A stretch of 37,368 bases of DNA, from positions 1-37,368 of IMG/VR virus record IMGVR_UViG_3300045131_001469, one strand, 5' to 3'. The stretch comes from a virus. The notes below the pieces were generated by a model that saw only the letters and a program-made list of their open reading frames with translations, was not told where the DNA came from and ran no database searches. Position 1 is the stretch's first letter; each line of letters opens with the position of its first letter. A program made the position numbers and the translations under genes. Shown here piece by piece: positions 28,171 to 37,261 of the stretch.

Positions 28171-28701
28171 ATGGCCAACATCAAAATTATGCGGGATTCC
28201 TGGACAGGAAAGGGCACGGCCGCCCCCGTTGCCCGTGCTCTTAATAAGGCCGGCCGTTGCGTCAACGGAATCCGCGTTGAAGGCGGCGGGAATGTTCAGA
28301 AATTCGGGAACAATATCGTCATCCCTCGCACCGTTTTAGCCAGCATTAAGGAAATGTTCGGAATCAAGAGCATTAGCGGCGCCACAGTAACCATCTACGC
28401 CGGGAAAATCTGGATCGGAAAGACCGAGAAGGTCGCAGCCGAGACACCTCTGACACTGAACACTGATTCTTACGTGGGCTGGGAATACGCGTTCGGAGAA
28501 GGTCTGGAATATGAGATTGGAGGAAGCCTGACCATAAAGAACTTCGGGTCGACCTTCACCCAGGATGACGGATTCATTCGGAAACCACTCTATTTGTTCA
28601 CTTACACCGCCCCGGTCGCCCCGGCGACGGTCGGGTCCATAAAGCTAAATAGCGGCTGCCACATGTGCGACGTCTACCCTGCAAACTGGGGAGTATATTG
28701 A
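28171..28701 (+). CDS. Hypothetical tail protein
   Basis: A 176-residue protein. The N-terminus (ANIKIMRDSWTGKGTAAPVA) and middle (GGNVQKFGNNIVIPRTVLAS, VTIYAGKIWIGKTEKVAAET) look beta-rich, and the C-terminus is rich in Cys and aromatic residues (LNSGCHMCDVYPANWGVY). A tail-tip or baseplate role is likely from position. Its stop overlaps the start of the next gene (TGATG). Confidence 0.5.
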   Translation: MANIKIMRDSWTGKGTAAPVARALNKAGRCVNGIRVEGGGNVQKFGNNIVIPRTVLASIKEMFGIKSISGATVTIYAGKIWIGKTEKVAAETPLTLNTDSYVGWEYAFGEGLEYEIGGSLTIKNFGSTFTQDDGFIRKPLYLFTYTAPVAPATVGSIKLNSGCHMCDVYPANWGVY

Positions 28702-30554
28702 TGAACTTCACGAAAACGGGATTTATAGCCATTTCCTCCCTGATCACGATAGGGACCGTTCTATGGTACGACCGAACTGACAACCGGATCCAGCCACAGG
28801 ACCAAGCCGAACTCATGAACGCCGTCCAGGAGCGATGCCTCGCGACGCGGTTCATGACGAACGGCCCGACAGATGCGGTTATTTCAGACAGCGGAGAACT
28901 CTCAATTGTAAAAGCTAGCGACGATGCTTATTCGTTTTACGCCGGGACAAATCCCGTCCCATATTCGGTGCCTACCCTAATCCCGGTCGCCCCCTATACA
29001 AACACGCTTATTTCGGCCGGAGGAAACATCGCATGCTTTCCGACCGCATTCGCCAGGACCTACACCGAAAACGACAAGACGAACCGCTGGATCCTTGGCA
29101 CCTATGATTCCTTTGACGTTTCTGGGCTTACGGTCCCGGAATTTAACGGAACCTATTGGCGCGCCAATGAGACCTTTATGCAGCCGGACGGGACATGGAC
29201 AAACGGAGGTGTTTACACGAACTCCGATGGGATCTCCATGACGTATGACGAAACCGGAGCAACCTTCGACAACGGAGGCGGCTTTTGGCATGGCATCAGC
29301 TTCGAGATGGACTTCCCGCCATGGTTCAACGCCCCGCTCACGGAATACCCAGGAGGATTCGGAACGGAAATATATCCCGTTTACATGACCTGCACCAGAG
29401 GCCCACTTGCCACAAACGTATTCATCCAGATGGTCGGCACCAACTCCGTCACGAACACGGTCCCGGCCAAAATCATAGATCGTCCCTGCTACAGGAAAAC
29501 ATACACATTCGACTGGACCGTTGACGCCCGAGCGCCGAGATGGGGGGACTTTTTCGGGCGCATAGATTTGACACTGTGGGGAGGCTACAACTCCGGCCCA
29601 GGATATCCGAGCAGCAGGCACACGCCGAGCGGTCCCGGCCTTTGGTACCAGGGGCTCATTTATTATTCGAACGCACCGACAATATATGAGGAGCACAGCA
29701 CCCACTACAACACCGAAGGCGTCCATTTCATCAACTCGGAAAAATGGGGATCTACGACTTTTAGCAATATTTCGGAACTTTACTTGCCGGTTGAGACTTG
29801 GGGCCTAACTAATACCACGAACATCGTCACGCTGTACGGAAACACTGGCACCCTGTATGGATTTGACGACTCAATCATTGTCCCGAGGGGATTTAACCTG
29901 TGGACAGACTTCAGAAATTCACCGGACGCAGATCAGCTCCGGAAACACGCATTTGATCAGCGCCGAACGGCCCTGCAGCAATGTACCGTCCTGAGAGCGC
30001 ACCCTGGCTATTGGATTCCGCCTGCCGTTTCAAATAACGTCCGGTCCGGATCGGCCTATTCAACTAACAGCTATGCGGAGGCCTGCTCCTTAGCGCAGGC
30101 TGCCTGCACAAACCTGAGCACGTCCTCCGGAGCGCCCTATTCCTATGCCGTCGCCCAATTGTACGACAGCACCCCTAAGCGATACATCGTCTCGATGCAG
30201 TCCAGGGACGCCAAGCTGGTCACCTTTTTGGCCACAAACAACACCTGCGAGGTGTCTACATACCTGAAGGCGGCCCCGAACGCCTATGGCTCTGTCACCG
30301 TAACCAATCGGTTTTTTGCGAATGATACCAGCTGCACCTTCACTACAAACCAATACACCCTGGTCGACACAAGCGCTTCAGGACGCTACCTGATCTTTGA
30401 CGGGATCGAAATCGTCAACAACAACAACGTCTTCCCGCCGGCACCGACAACAAACGCCTACGCCGGAGGAAACAAAACGGCCGGTTACACACTGGAAGAC
30501 AGCCAGAGCACAGAGATCATAACGAAATGGGATTTCCAGTACTGCCGCCCCTGA
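28701..30554 (+). CDS. Large Asn/Tyr-rich tail protein with N-terminal membrane segment
   Basis: A 617-residue protein, probably receptor-binding or tail-tip. It starts MNFTKTGFIAISSLITIGTV, a hydrophobic segment typical of a signal anchor, then polar sequence. The body is rich in Asn, Thr, Tyr, Trp and Gly (NNNNVFPPAPTTNAYAGG, DLTLWGGYNSGPGYPSS) with many cysteines, as in surface-binding beta proteins. Codon use (many ACA, GGA, AAC) looks somewhat different from neighbours, hinting at separate origin. No family is recognised. Coupled to the upstream gene by TGATG; a longer frame lies within that gene. Confidence 0.55.
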   Translation: MNFTKTGFIAISSLITIGTVLWYDRTDNRIQPQDQAELMNAVQERCLATRFMTNGPTDAVISDSGELSIVKASDDAYSFYAGTNPVPYSVPTLIPVAPYTNTLISAGGNIACFPTAFARTYTENDKTNRWILGTYDSFDVSGLTVPEFNGTYWRANETFMQPDGTWTNGGVYTNSDGISMTYDETGATFDNGGGFWHGISFEMDFPPWFNAPLTEYPGGFGTEIYPVYMTCTRGPLATNVFIQMVGTNSVTNTVPAKIIDRPCYRKTYTFDWTVDARAPRWGDFFGRIDLTLWGGYNSGPGYPSSRHTPSGPGLWYQGLIYYSNAPTIYEEHSTHYNTEGVHFINSEKWGSTTFSNISELYLPVETWGLTNTTNIVTLYGNTGTLYGFDDSIIVPRGFNLWTDFRNSPDADQLRKHAFDQRRTALQQCTVLRAHPGYWIPPAVSNNVRSGSAYSTNSYAEACSLAQAACTNLSTSSGAPYSYAVAQLYDSTPKRYIVSMQSRDAKLVTFLATNNTCEVSTYLKAAPNAYGSVTVTNRFFANDTSCTFTTNQYTLVDTSASGRYLIFDGIEIVNNNNVFPPAPTTNAYAGGNKTAGYTLEDSQSTEIITKWDFQYCRP

Positions 30555-30613
30555 CATTTCAGATCGTTCAACCCGTTTAGACCTCCCGCCTCAATTCTGC
30601 GAGTCTCATCGGC

Positions 30614-31204
30614 ATGTCAAACATCTCGATGGCATACCAACTCGTGATCAACGGCGACCTCCCAGGGGGGCTTAATTCGTTGCTCAAATCCATTTCCGAA
30701 GGCAATCCAATCAGCGTCATGCCTGTTTGGATGCAAGGGGATGAATGTTCTCTGCGCTGCTATTTCCGGACACCAGGCGCACCGGGTGCCGCGTCTGTTT
30801 CAGTGGAATTGACCGAGGGTTTCACGATGATCGTTTCAGGTGTCTTGAAAGATTCCCCTGGCGATCCTTTATTCCTTGTTTCGGACTGGACAAAACAAGG
30901 GTCAACGGATGTCTATTATCAGGGCACCATCAATCTGAATACGGTTCCTCTGGCCGCCGCATTTGAAGCCAATGAGGATCTTGATCAGCTGAATGTTTCA
31001 GTCGACATCGAGGTCCGCAATGCGGGGGACACTCAGCGGATCACATACCGGGCAGACATTGCCATTGCTCGCCAGGCTTATTCCGGGGAAGCCGATCCCG
31101 AGGCTATCGATTATCCAGCCCATATCTGGGTGGCCCCTGACGGCAGTCGCTGGAGACAGGGCATCAACAATGATGGCCAACCCACGTTTGAGAGGGTCCA
31201 ATGA
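30614..31204 (+). CDS. Hypothetical tail/fibre-associated protein
   Basis: A 196-residue beta-rich protein: SMAYQLVINGDLPGGLNSLL, AASVSVELTEGFTMIVSGVL and NLNTVPLAAAFEANEDLDQL. The closing part (HIWVAPDGSRWRQGINNDGQ) has a C-terminal loop reminiscent of fibre attachment modules. Between the large tail protein and the signal-bearing fibre, it could be a fibre connector. Ribosome site is weak; the ATG five codons further (MAYQLV) is an alternative start. Coupled to the next gene by ATGA. Confidence 0.45.
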   Translation: MSNISMAYQLVINGDLPGGLNSLLKSISEGNPISVMPVWMQGDECSLRCYFRTPGAPGAASVSVELTEGFTMIVSGVLKDSPGDPLFLVSDWTKQGSTDVYYQGTINLNTVPLAAAFEANEDLDQLNVSVDIEVRNAGDTQRITYRADIAIARQAYSGEADPEAIDYPAHIWVAPDGSRWRQGINNDGQPTFERVQ

Positions 31205-32598
31205 AATCACTTTGCGTAACCTCTGCGATCTATATGCTCACCCTCTGCGTAGCCCTCGCAATCTACCCCACCGGCACCGTTACCCGGTCAGTATCCGTGA
31301 CAACCAACGGCGTCCTATTCGGCTCCGATACCAATTTCGCCGCCCTCAATGGCCTGGCCGGTACTGGATCCGTGGCCACCGTGGAAGCCAACCTCACAAT
31401 CGTCAGCAACACCTCCGTCTCTGCCGTATCCTCCGCCTCCGTTGCCCAGGCCTCCGCCGCCGCCGCCATGTCCACCGGCGCCGCTGCCCAGGCCTCCGCC
31501 TCTTCCGCGATCTCCAGCAACGCCGCACTGGATTCCCGCATGGTCGCAGTCGAGACCAACCACGCCACAGAGGCCCAGGGCGCGAAAGCCGACACCGCCG
31601 CCCAACCGAACGGCACGCCGATCACCACAAACTATTCCCTGGCGGCTTCCGGCGGCGCATCACTCACCGGAGACGTGGCCACCCTGGTCGTCAGCTCCCG
31701 CGTGACGATAGCGGTATCCAGTCCACTGGCCTCAATCGACTACGACTCCACGGCCGGTGGATCCGGAGCGACGATGGAAATGGAGTACTGGTCCACGGGC
31801 GGCTGGACCAATGAGTGCATTTACCCCTGTTACACGGGCAGTCTGTACTATGCCGCCGTGGGGCCTGGTGGATTAGGCGAGAGCAACACAACCGACGTGG
31901 TCGCCTCGAACTGGGTCGTAAGACTCTGGGGGCACCCGCAGAATCTCAATGTCTTCAATGACATGCGTGGCACCGTGCTGAGTGTAGACGCCCCGACTGC
32001 TCCGGAACATGCCACCACCCGGAAATATGTTGATGACGCCGTCGGGGCGATCACTCCCTCTTCCTGGGCAGGATACGACGCCAACGGGGCCCCAACAGGC
32101 AAGGGCGGCGTGGATCTGGCTGGAAAGCGGCTGTATCTGTCCCCGTCATACTCGATCCTGTCCGTCTCCAGCGATGGCCACTGGGCACTCCAGCACAACG
32201 GCCGGGACGTCCTGACCGTCCAGATGGATGTTCAGGGATGCGCGATCTCAAACGCCACCTACGATAGCACCATCACCATCAGCGTGGACACTAACACGAT
32301 CCAGTCGGCCCCCTGGCCTGAAGTCTGCACCGACCTGGTCGCCGGTAACTGGACAGCGATCTCCGGCTACACCAGCACCAACAACGGCCCCTTCCTGGAC
32401 ATCAGCTTCACCAACGTCTGGACGGCCGCCTATTTCCGCGCCATGCAGACCGGCACCAACGCCTCGACGCTGGTGTCCGCAGTAACCTTTGTCGCCCCCG
32501 CCGTCATCATCGCCGGCACAAACGCCGCCTGGCAGACCATGGACGTGCTGATCCCAGGCGGAGGCACCAACACCATCCGATACATCGGAACCCCATGA
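31201..32598 (+). CDS. Fibre-like protein with signal peptide
   Basis: The 465-residue product begins with a Sec-type signal (MKSLCVTSAIYMLTLCVALA). Residues about 60-130 form a long Ala/Ser-rich helical stretch (SVAQASAAAAMSTGAAAQAS), as in trimeric coiled-coil shafts. PTAPEHATTRKYVDDAVG is a recurrent tail-fibre motif. The C-terminal half is beta-rich, Thr/Asn/Trp-rich and ends GGGTNTIRYIGTP. I read this as a tail fibre or surface-binding protein. Export signals are not expected on phage fibres, which assemble in the cytoplasm. Coupled by ATGA to both neighbours. Confidence 0.6.
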   Translation: MKSLCVTSAIYMLTLCVALAIYPTGTVTRSVSVTTNGVLFGSDTNFAALNGLAGTGSVATVEANLTIVSNTSVSAVSSASVAQASAAAAMSTGAAAQASASSAISSNAALDSRMVAVETNHATEAQGAKADTAAQPNGTPITTNYSLAASGGASLTGDVATLVVSSRVTIAVSSPLASIDYDSTAGGSGATMEMEYWSTGGWTNECIYPCYTGSLYYAAVGPGGLGESNTTDVVASNWVVRLWGHPQNLNVFNDMRGTVLSVDAPTAPEHATTRKYVDDAVGAITPSSWAGYDANGAPTGKGGVDLAGKRLYLSPSYSILSVSSDGHWALQHNGRDVLTVQMDVQGCAISNATYDSTITISVDTNTIQSAPWPEVCTDLVAGNWTAISGYTSTNNGPFLDISFTNVWTAAYFRAMQTGTNASTLVSAVTFVAPAVIIAGTNAAWQTMDVLIPGGGTNTIRYIGTP

Positions 32599-35162
32599 TC
32601 TCTCGCACTGGCACCAATGTGGTTGGGAAACTTCACCACGCTGTTCTTAACCTACCGGTTAAACTGACCGTTTGGTTGGTTATCGGTATTGCTTGTGTGG
32701 GAGAATTATTTGCCGACATCGCCCCGGTCATCTCCTGGCCGGTGGACGTAACTCGCCAAACCCCCTACGCGCTCACCCTGCGCCGTGGCGAGACCGTTAT
32801 CCTCCAGCCGGTCTACAACCAGGATCTGACCGGAGCAACGGCGGCCGTACTCAAGACCCGGCAAACGGGGTCAGCCTCGGTCTACGCCACCACGGGCACG
32901 GTCTACAGCGCAACCGGCGGAGTAGCCAGAATCCGTCTAGACGTGACGGCCACCAATGCAGCCTATCAATACGAGATCGCCGTGGTGTCCACCAACGCCA
33001 CCCTGCTCCGATCCCACGGCACGCTGACCGTCGTGGACTCGATGTCCGGGGAGATCCCCACAACCCCCTCAATTGGCACTGGGGACACCCTGGCGCCGTC
33101 AGAGCCCGAGGGGTCCTACCCGAACGATATTGCCCCGGTACTGGCCTGGACAGTACGGCCGGATCAGCTTGTGCCCTATAACCTGACACTCAAACAAGGC
33201 GAGACGGCCATCCTAGAGCCCACCTTCGACGGGCTCGACTTCTCTGGCGCGGCGGCCGTGGCGTTGCGCTACAGGCCCACCGGTGCCGGTGGGTGGCACT
33301 ATGTCGCCCCTGGCACGATCCATGACGCTACGGGCGGCGTTGCCCGCGTGCGCTGGGATTCCACGATTGAGGGCACCAACACCGCCTATCAGTATGAGAT
33401 CGCCGTCCAGTCGAGCGCCGCCATGCTGCTCCGGGCATACGGGATGATCACCGTGCTGCCGTCCCTCTCCGGATCCTCGACCTCGATGCCGACGCGGGTG
33501 ACGACGTTCGACTGGGCGGCCGTCGATCACGTCAACATAGGCAGCGCCCCGTTCCTGTCCGAAGTGATCCTTGCGCCCTTTACGGCCGCCTGGGCATCCC
33601 TGACCAACGGCACGGCAGACCTCAACGTGGGGAGCATCCTGGTCGACGGTCAACCGATTGGGTCGGGCGGCGGTGGGATTGGGTCCTACACCAATACGGA
33701 GATCGCGGGCGTCTCGCATACCAATAGCGTCCGGATCGGAAACGGCTCAAACCTCACCTGGCGTCTGCGCGCGGGGGTCTGGTGTCCGGATGTCCCGATC
33801 GTAACAGGCCCCCAGGGGCCACAAGGCCCGGCCGGAAGTCCATCGACCAATGTCACGATCACCGTCACCACAAACCTGAACATCATGACGATGACGATCA
33901 CCAATATCACGATTGGCGGAGGCGGAGTCGGGAGCTTTACGAACGTTCAGATCAATGGCGTGACACACAGCAACGGCGTTGTCATTGGGGACAGCGAGAC
34001 CACCACCTGGGCACAGGACTCGAACGGCGTCTGGCGCGTGCAGTCCTGGTCATCTGTCATGCCCGCGACCTGGGACACAGAGCTAATCAACACCAATGAG
34101 CTGTTTGTCAACGTCGGCGGCGTGCCGATGATCCGCTTTACCACGAATGGCATTGTGATGACCCATGGCAGCCTCCAGATGTACGAAGAGGATTTGAACT
34201 GCAACGTCCGGCTGTACGACGGGACCAGGCTGGCACCGTCCTTGACCTTCCTTGGGCATACCAACGAGTGGGGCCTATACGCCCGTGGCTACAATGGCAA
34301 CTACGTGGCGGGCTGGTCGATCGAGGGTGTAGAGCAGGGCCTGCTCGGCCGTGGCGTGATCCTGATGGACACTAACGCGGCGTTTGTCGGGCGGCTGGTG
34401 GGCGACATCTCGGGCGCGACCGGGTACCCGGAGCCAATCTTCCAGGAGTGGCGCACCAATATGTTCTTCACGTCTATCGGGATCAGCAACCTGACCATGA
34501 ACAACGGCCCCATCACGATCAAGGACAGCCTAAACACCACGCGGGGTATCTTGGACGCTACCGGCCTGACGGTCAAGGATGCGGGCGCGGTGACTCGGTC
34601 AACGCTTGCCAATCAACTGCTGACCCTCAAGAACACCTCCGGACTGACCACCACGACACTGGGCACGAATTTAAAGCTCCTAGATCCCGGTACCGGAAAT
34701 GCATTGATTGACATCGGAGGACCGTATGGAAACGCGCTTTACATTAAAACTCCGAGCGGTTTCATGCAGGTTTATATAAGCAGCACAGACGGGATCAAAC
34801 TTTATGACACAGGCTCCTATGCTTTTCGATCCGAAATCACCCCATACGGGATCACGCTGATGACAGGAACGTCGCAACTGGTTTTCAAAGTCGATTCGCA
34901 GACCTCGCTCCAGACGATTATGAACTCTGCCGCCATCACCAACGCCGGAAACCTCACCTTCCACGGAGCCAATGGAACCAACCTCTGCACCATCACCGGC
35001 AGTACGGGAGCCATCAAAATTCGGGGTGTCGATAGCGATCTCCGCTACGTCACCAACGTCCGAACGAACATGACAGGATTCCAGCTCACCAATCTCTGGG
35101 CCGGAGTGACAAACATCCTCTGGTACAACAGCCAGGGCATCGTAACCAACAAAACCCCATAA
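32595..35162 (+). CDS. Large fibre protein with signal peptide and duplicated domains
   Basis: An 855-residue protein. Residues 1-40 are a signal peptide (VKLTVWLVIGIACVGELFA, then DIAPV). Two copies of an Ig-like domain follow: DIAPVISWPVDVTRQTPYAL (from 41) and DIAPVLAWTVRPDQLVPYNL (from about 177), each with RGETVILQP/QGETAILEP, GVARIRLD/GVARVRWD and AYQYEIAV; they recall the N-terminal BppU-type module of baseplate fibres. A second repeat pair (SYTNTEIAGVSHTN / SFTNVQINGVTHSN) brackets a collagen-like GPQGPQGPAG. The C-terminal half is a repetitive beta structure. Probably a receptor-binding fibre; the signal peptide is the anomaly. Confidence 0.62.
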   Translation: MISRTGTNVVGKLHHAVLNLPVKLTVWLVIGIACVGELFADIAPVISWPVDVTRQTPYALTLRRGETVILQPVYNQDLTGATAAVLKTRQTGSASVYATTGTVYSATGGVARIRLDVTATNAAYQYEIAVVSTNATLLRSHGTLTVVDSMSGEIPTTPSIGTGDTLAPSEPEGSYPNDIAPVLAWTVRPDQLVPYNLTLKQGETAILEPTFDGLDFSGAAAVALRYRPTGAGGWHYVAPGTIHDATGGVARVRWDSTIEGTNTAYQYEIAVQSSAAMLLRAYGMITVLPSLSGSSTSMPTRVTTFDWAAVDHVNIGSAPFLSEVILAPFTAAWASLTNGTADLNVGSILVDGQPIGSGGGGIGSYTNTEIAGVSHTNSVRIGNGSNLTWRLRAGVWCPDVPIVTGPQGPQGPAGSPSTNVTITVTTNLNIMTMTITNITIGGGGVGSFTNVQINGVTHSNGVVIGDSETTTWAQDSNGVWRVQSWSSVMPATWDTELINTNELFVNVGGVPMIRFTTNGIVMTHGSLQMYEEDLNCNVRLYDGTRLAPSLTFLGHTNEWGLYARGYNGNYVAGWSIEGVEQGLLGRGVILMDTNAAFVGRLVGDISGATGYPEPIFQEWRTNMFFTSIGISNLTMNNGPITIKDSLNTTRGILDATGLTVKDAGAVTRSTLANQLLTLKNTSGLTTTTLGTNLKLLDPGTGNALIDIGGPYGNALYIKTPSGFMQVYISSTDGIKLYDTGSYAFRSEITPYGITLMTGTSQLVFKVDSQTSLQTIMNSAAITNAGNLTFHGANGTNLCTITGSTGAIKIRGVDSDLRYVTNVRTNMTGFQLTNLWAGVTNILWYNSQGIVTNKTP

Positions 35163-35172
35163 GGAGCAACCC

Positions 35173-35469
35173 ATGATCTACCCATTAACAACCCCGGTCC
35201 CGGCCAACTTCGCCTACGACGCCCTCCGCGTCGAAAACATGCGGTATGAGGCCGGCACATACACCGCCGACGTGTTCGGCATTTCCGGCGGTCAGCCCAT
35301 GCCGTTCATCTTCAGGACGCGCACCGGCTCACTTCAGCGTATCACCCAGGCCTCCATCACCGACGCCGAAGTTGATGAGATCATCGCGGCTCACCCAGAG
35401 ATTACCTCCCGGATCGACGCGGGAATGCTGAAGGCCGTGCAAAAGCTGATGATGCTGGTGGCCTCATGA
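35173..35469 (+). CDS. Hypothetical fibre-associated protein
   Basis: A 98-residue protein with an AAGGAGC site and ATGA coupling downstream. N-terminal beta segment (FAYDALRVENMRYEAGTYTA) and a helical C-terminus (ITDAEVDEIIAAHPEITSR, then AVQKLMMLVAS). Possibly a fibre-assembly helper; no family recognised. Confidence 0.5.
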   Translation: MIYPLTTPVPANFAYDALRVENMRYEAGTYTADVFGISGGQPMPFIFRTRTGSLQRITQASITDAEVDEIIAAHPEITSRIDAGMLKAVQKLMMLVAS

Positions 35470-35741
35470 AAAGCCTAACCTTAATCCTAATGCTGGCCTG
35501 CGTGTCCATTGCGGTTGCGGGGAAACCCGCTACCCAAAAACTCTATCGCATTGTCACGGAGCAGGTGCTGATGGAGGAACAGCCCTATGACAGCTATCTC
35601 CCTCGTGAGGCTCAGGCGATTGCTGACCTGAAATCAGTCCTATCCCGCTGGCCTCAAGGGTTGTGGCTGGTATCCATCAACGGGCAACTCACGGTAATCA
35701 AAATGGGTGCCGACGGAAAGCCCATCGGAATCAGAAAATGA
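35466..35741 (+). CDS. Small exported protein
   Basis: A 91-residue protein with a clear signal peptide (MKSLTLILMLACVSIAVAG) and a short mature part (TQKLYRIVTEQVLMEEQPYD, then LWLVSINGQLTVIKM). Coupled by ATGA to its neighbours. Role unknown; part of a run of exported proteins at the end of the late operon. Confidence 0.55.
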   Translation: MKSLTLILMLACVSIAVAGKPATQKLYRIVTEQVLMEEQPYDSYLPREAQAIADLKSVLSRWPQGLWLVSINGQLTVIKMGADGKPIGIRK

Positions 35742-36544
35742 AGCGAATCCTCACAGCCATGTTGATGATTGCCGCCGCCGGGTGCATCACGCATCCGCCC
35801 GCACCGGAGCTTGTGAGCCGCTACACGCTCGGGACGCCTGTGGGTGACTCGGGCGGAAATGAGGGGCGCGTCTATCTTGGGGATGCCTATCACTGGTACA
35901 CTTGCAGCGTCATCGCGCACACCAATAATTCCGACATGGATCCGGATTCCCCGGCCTATGCAGACATCGCCACAAACCGCTGGCCTGCCAAACGCTGCCA
36001 CGTCGAGCTGTCCCTGGACGGCGGGAGCAATTACACCCGGCGGATAGGGTACGGAGTTGAGTTTGATTCCGCTCGCGTTCGCGCCGATCTGGAATGGTCT
36101 CCGCCCCGCGACTATACCCTGCTGACCACCAACGCCGTGTTACGTGCCATCCTGCTCGATGAGGGTCCATGGCCTATCAGATCCCCGGCGATGCCCTACG
36201 ACATCAAGCCAGGCTGTTATCCTCAGTCCTCCATATTCCCCATCCGGGGAGCGACCATCGCCGCACCGGCGGCTGGCTCGATCCAATGGGAGGGTGAGAG
36301 CACCACGATCAATTGGAGGCAATCCGGTGGCGGTGCTGTCTGGGATCTGTACTGGATGATCCCGCCCGGTGGCGACCTCGACACCTCGCACTGGATAACC
36401 GCCGTGAGCAACGTGGTAGAGGGCGTCAACACTAAGGTCATCTCGCTCAATGTGCCGCCCGCTCAATCCCTCATTTTGGTCATCCAGTCCCAATCAGACC
36501 CCATGGTGCGTGGCTATAGCGGCGTTTTTACGGTGGACCCATGA
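35738..36544 (+). CDS. Lipoprotein at end of late operon
   Basis: A 268-residue protein from the ATG that overlaps the upstream stop (ATGA). It begins MKRILTAMLMIAAAGCITH, a type II signal peptide with lipobox Ala-Ala-Gly-Cys, predicting a lipid-anchored protein at the inner or outer membrane. The mature part has beta-rich stretches (HVELSLDGGSNYTRRIGYGV) and an Ig-like C-terminal region (GSIQWEGESTTINWRQSGGG, then WDLYWMIPPGGDLDTSHW). It may act as a surface-exclusion or fibre-cognate protein; this is inference. Followed by the regulator gene with ATGA coupling. Confidence 0.6.
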   Translation: MKRILTAMLMIAAAGCITHPPAPELVSRYTLGTPVGDSGGNEGRVYLGDAYHWYTCSVIAHTNNSDMDPDSPAYADIATNRWPAKRCHVELSLDGGSNYTRRIGYGVEFDSARVRADLEWSPPRDYTLLTTNAVLRAILLDEGPWPIRSPAMPYDIKPGCYPQSSIFPIRGATIAAPAAGSIQWEGESTTINWRQSGGGAVWDLYWMIPPGGDLDTSHWITAVSNVVEGVNTKVISLNVPPAQSLILVIQSQSDPMVRGYSGVFTVDP

Positions 36545-37149
36545 GCAAGCATTCCACACTTGGACACATTTTCTCTGGTGGCACAGGCCACCCGCTCACT
36601 CCCGGTGCTGAGCGCATGGCTCGGTATATGATGGCAAACGCCAATCGCATCATCCCAAAAGAGGAACTGAATCGGGCAGCGGAATCCCCGCCTGACGGTC
36701 GATCCGCTGATACCTATGCCGCAGAGATCCGGAAGGCGCTCCACCAGGATCAACCCCGGATCGTCTGCGCTCGGAATACCGGATATGGATGGATCGGAGA
36801 TCCCATTGACCTGGTGCCAATCGTCAAGGCGCAGGAATCCAAGGGGATTGAACGAAACGACCCCATGCGGAAGTATGCCGTCATGACCCAGGAAGAGGTT
36901 GCCAAGCGGCTTGACTGCACTCCCCAGAACGTGCGCATCATTGAGCAGCGTGCCCTCCGGAAGCTTCGCGCTAAACCGGAGCTCAAAAGGGCATGGGCTG
37001 ACTTGCTGGCAAACCGGCCCCGCGTTCAGTACGACCCATTCCATGAGATCTGGCTGTTTCAGGTGGCGGAGACAATTGCAACTAATCACCGTCATTCGGT
37101 TGATGAAAACGATGAAGACCCGGTAGAGGAAACTGCTGATGAACTTTGA
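36541..37149 (+). CDS. Fused regulator: OmpR-type winged helix plus sigma-region-4-like HTH
   Basis: A 202-residue protein with two DNA-binding modules. Residues 20-86 fit the OmpR/PhoB effector winged helix (LTPGAERMARYMMANANRII, PKEELNRAA, GRSADTYAAEIRKALHQD, then RIVCARNTGYGWIGD). Residues 112-147 fit sigma-70 region 4 (YAVMTQEEVAKRLDCTPQNV, then RIIEQRALRKLRAKPEL). No receiver domain or other sigma region is present. The C-terminus is acidic (DENDEDPVEETADEL). I infer a transcription regulator, perhaps recognising late promoters in place of Mu C or Mor. Coupled by ATGA to the lipoprotein gene. Confidence 0.7.
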   Translation: MSKHSTLGHIFSGGTGHPLTPGAERMARYMMANANRIIPKEELNRAAESPPDGRSADTYAAEIRKALHQDQPRIVCARNTGYGWIGDPIDLVPIVKAQESKGIERNDPMRKYAVMTQEEVAKRLDCTPQNVRIIEQRALRKLRAKPELKRAWADLLANRPRVQYDPFHEIWLFQVAETIATNHRHSVDENDEDPVEETADEL

Positions 37150-37261
37150 ACCAACCAATTTTCGGGGTGATCGGATGAAGACCGGCTCCATGCCGCGTGG
37201 TACCCAGGCGCAAGCTCAGGGAACCCTATATCCGACTCCCCGTCTTTTTAGGTTCGCGTAG
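37139..37261 (+). CDS. Possible 40-residue small gene at the right end
   Basis: An ATG overlapping the regulator's end is preceded by AGAGGAA at good spacing. The product starts MNFEPTNFRGDRMKTGSMPR and ends TPRLFRFA. No family; the last gene before the right-end repeats. Supported mainly by the ribosome site. Confidence 0.35.
   Translation: MNFEPTNFRGDRMKTGSMPRGTQAQAQGTLYPTPRLFRFA

Noticed and set aside
31315-31628. Long minus-strand frames rich in Gly/Ala opposite the fibre gene
   Set aside because: Composition is dictated by the Ala/Ser-rich repeat on the plus strand; shadows.
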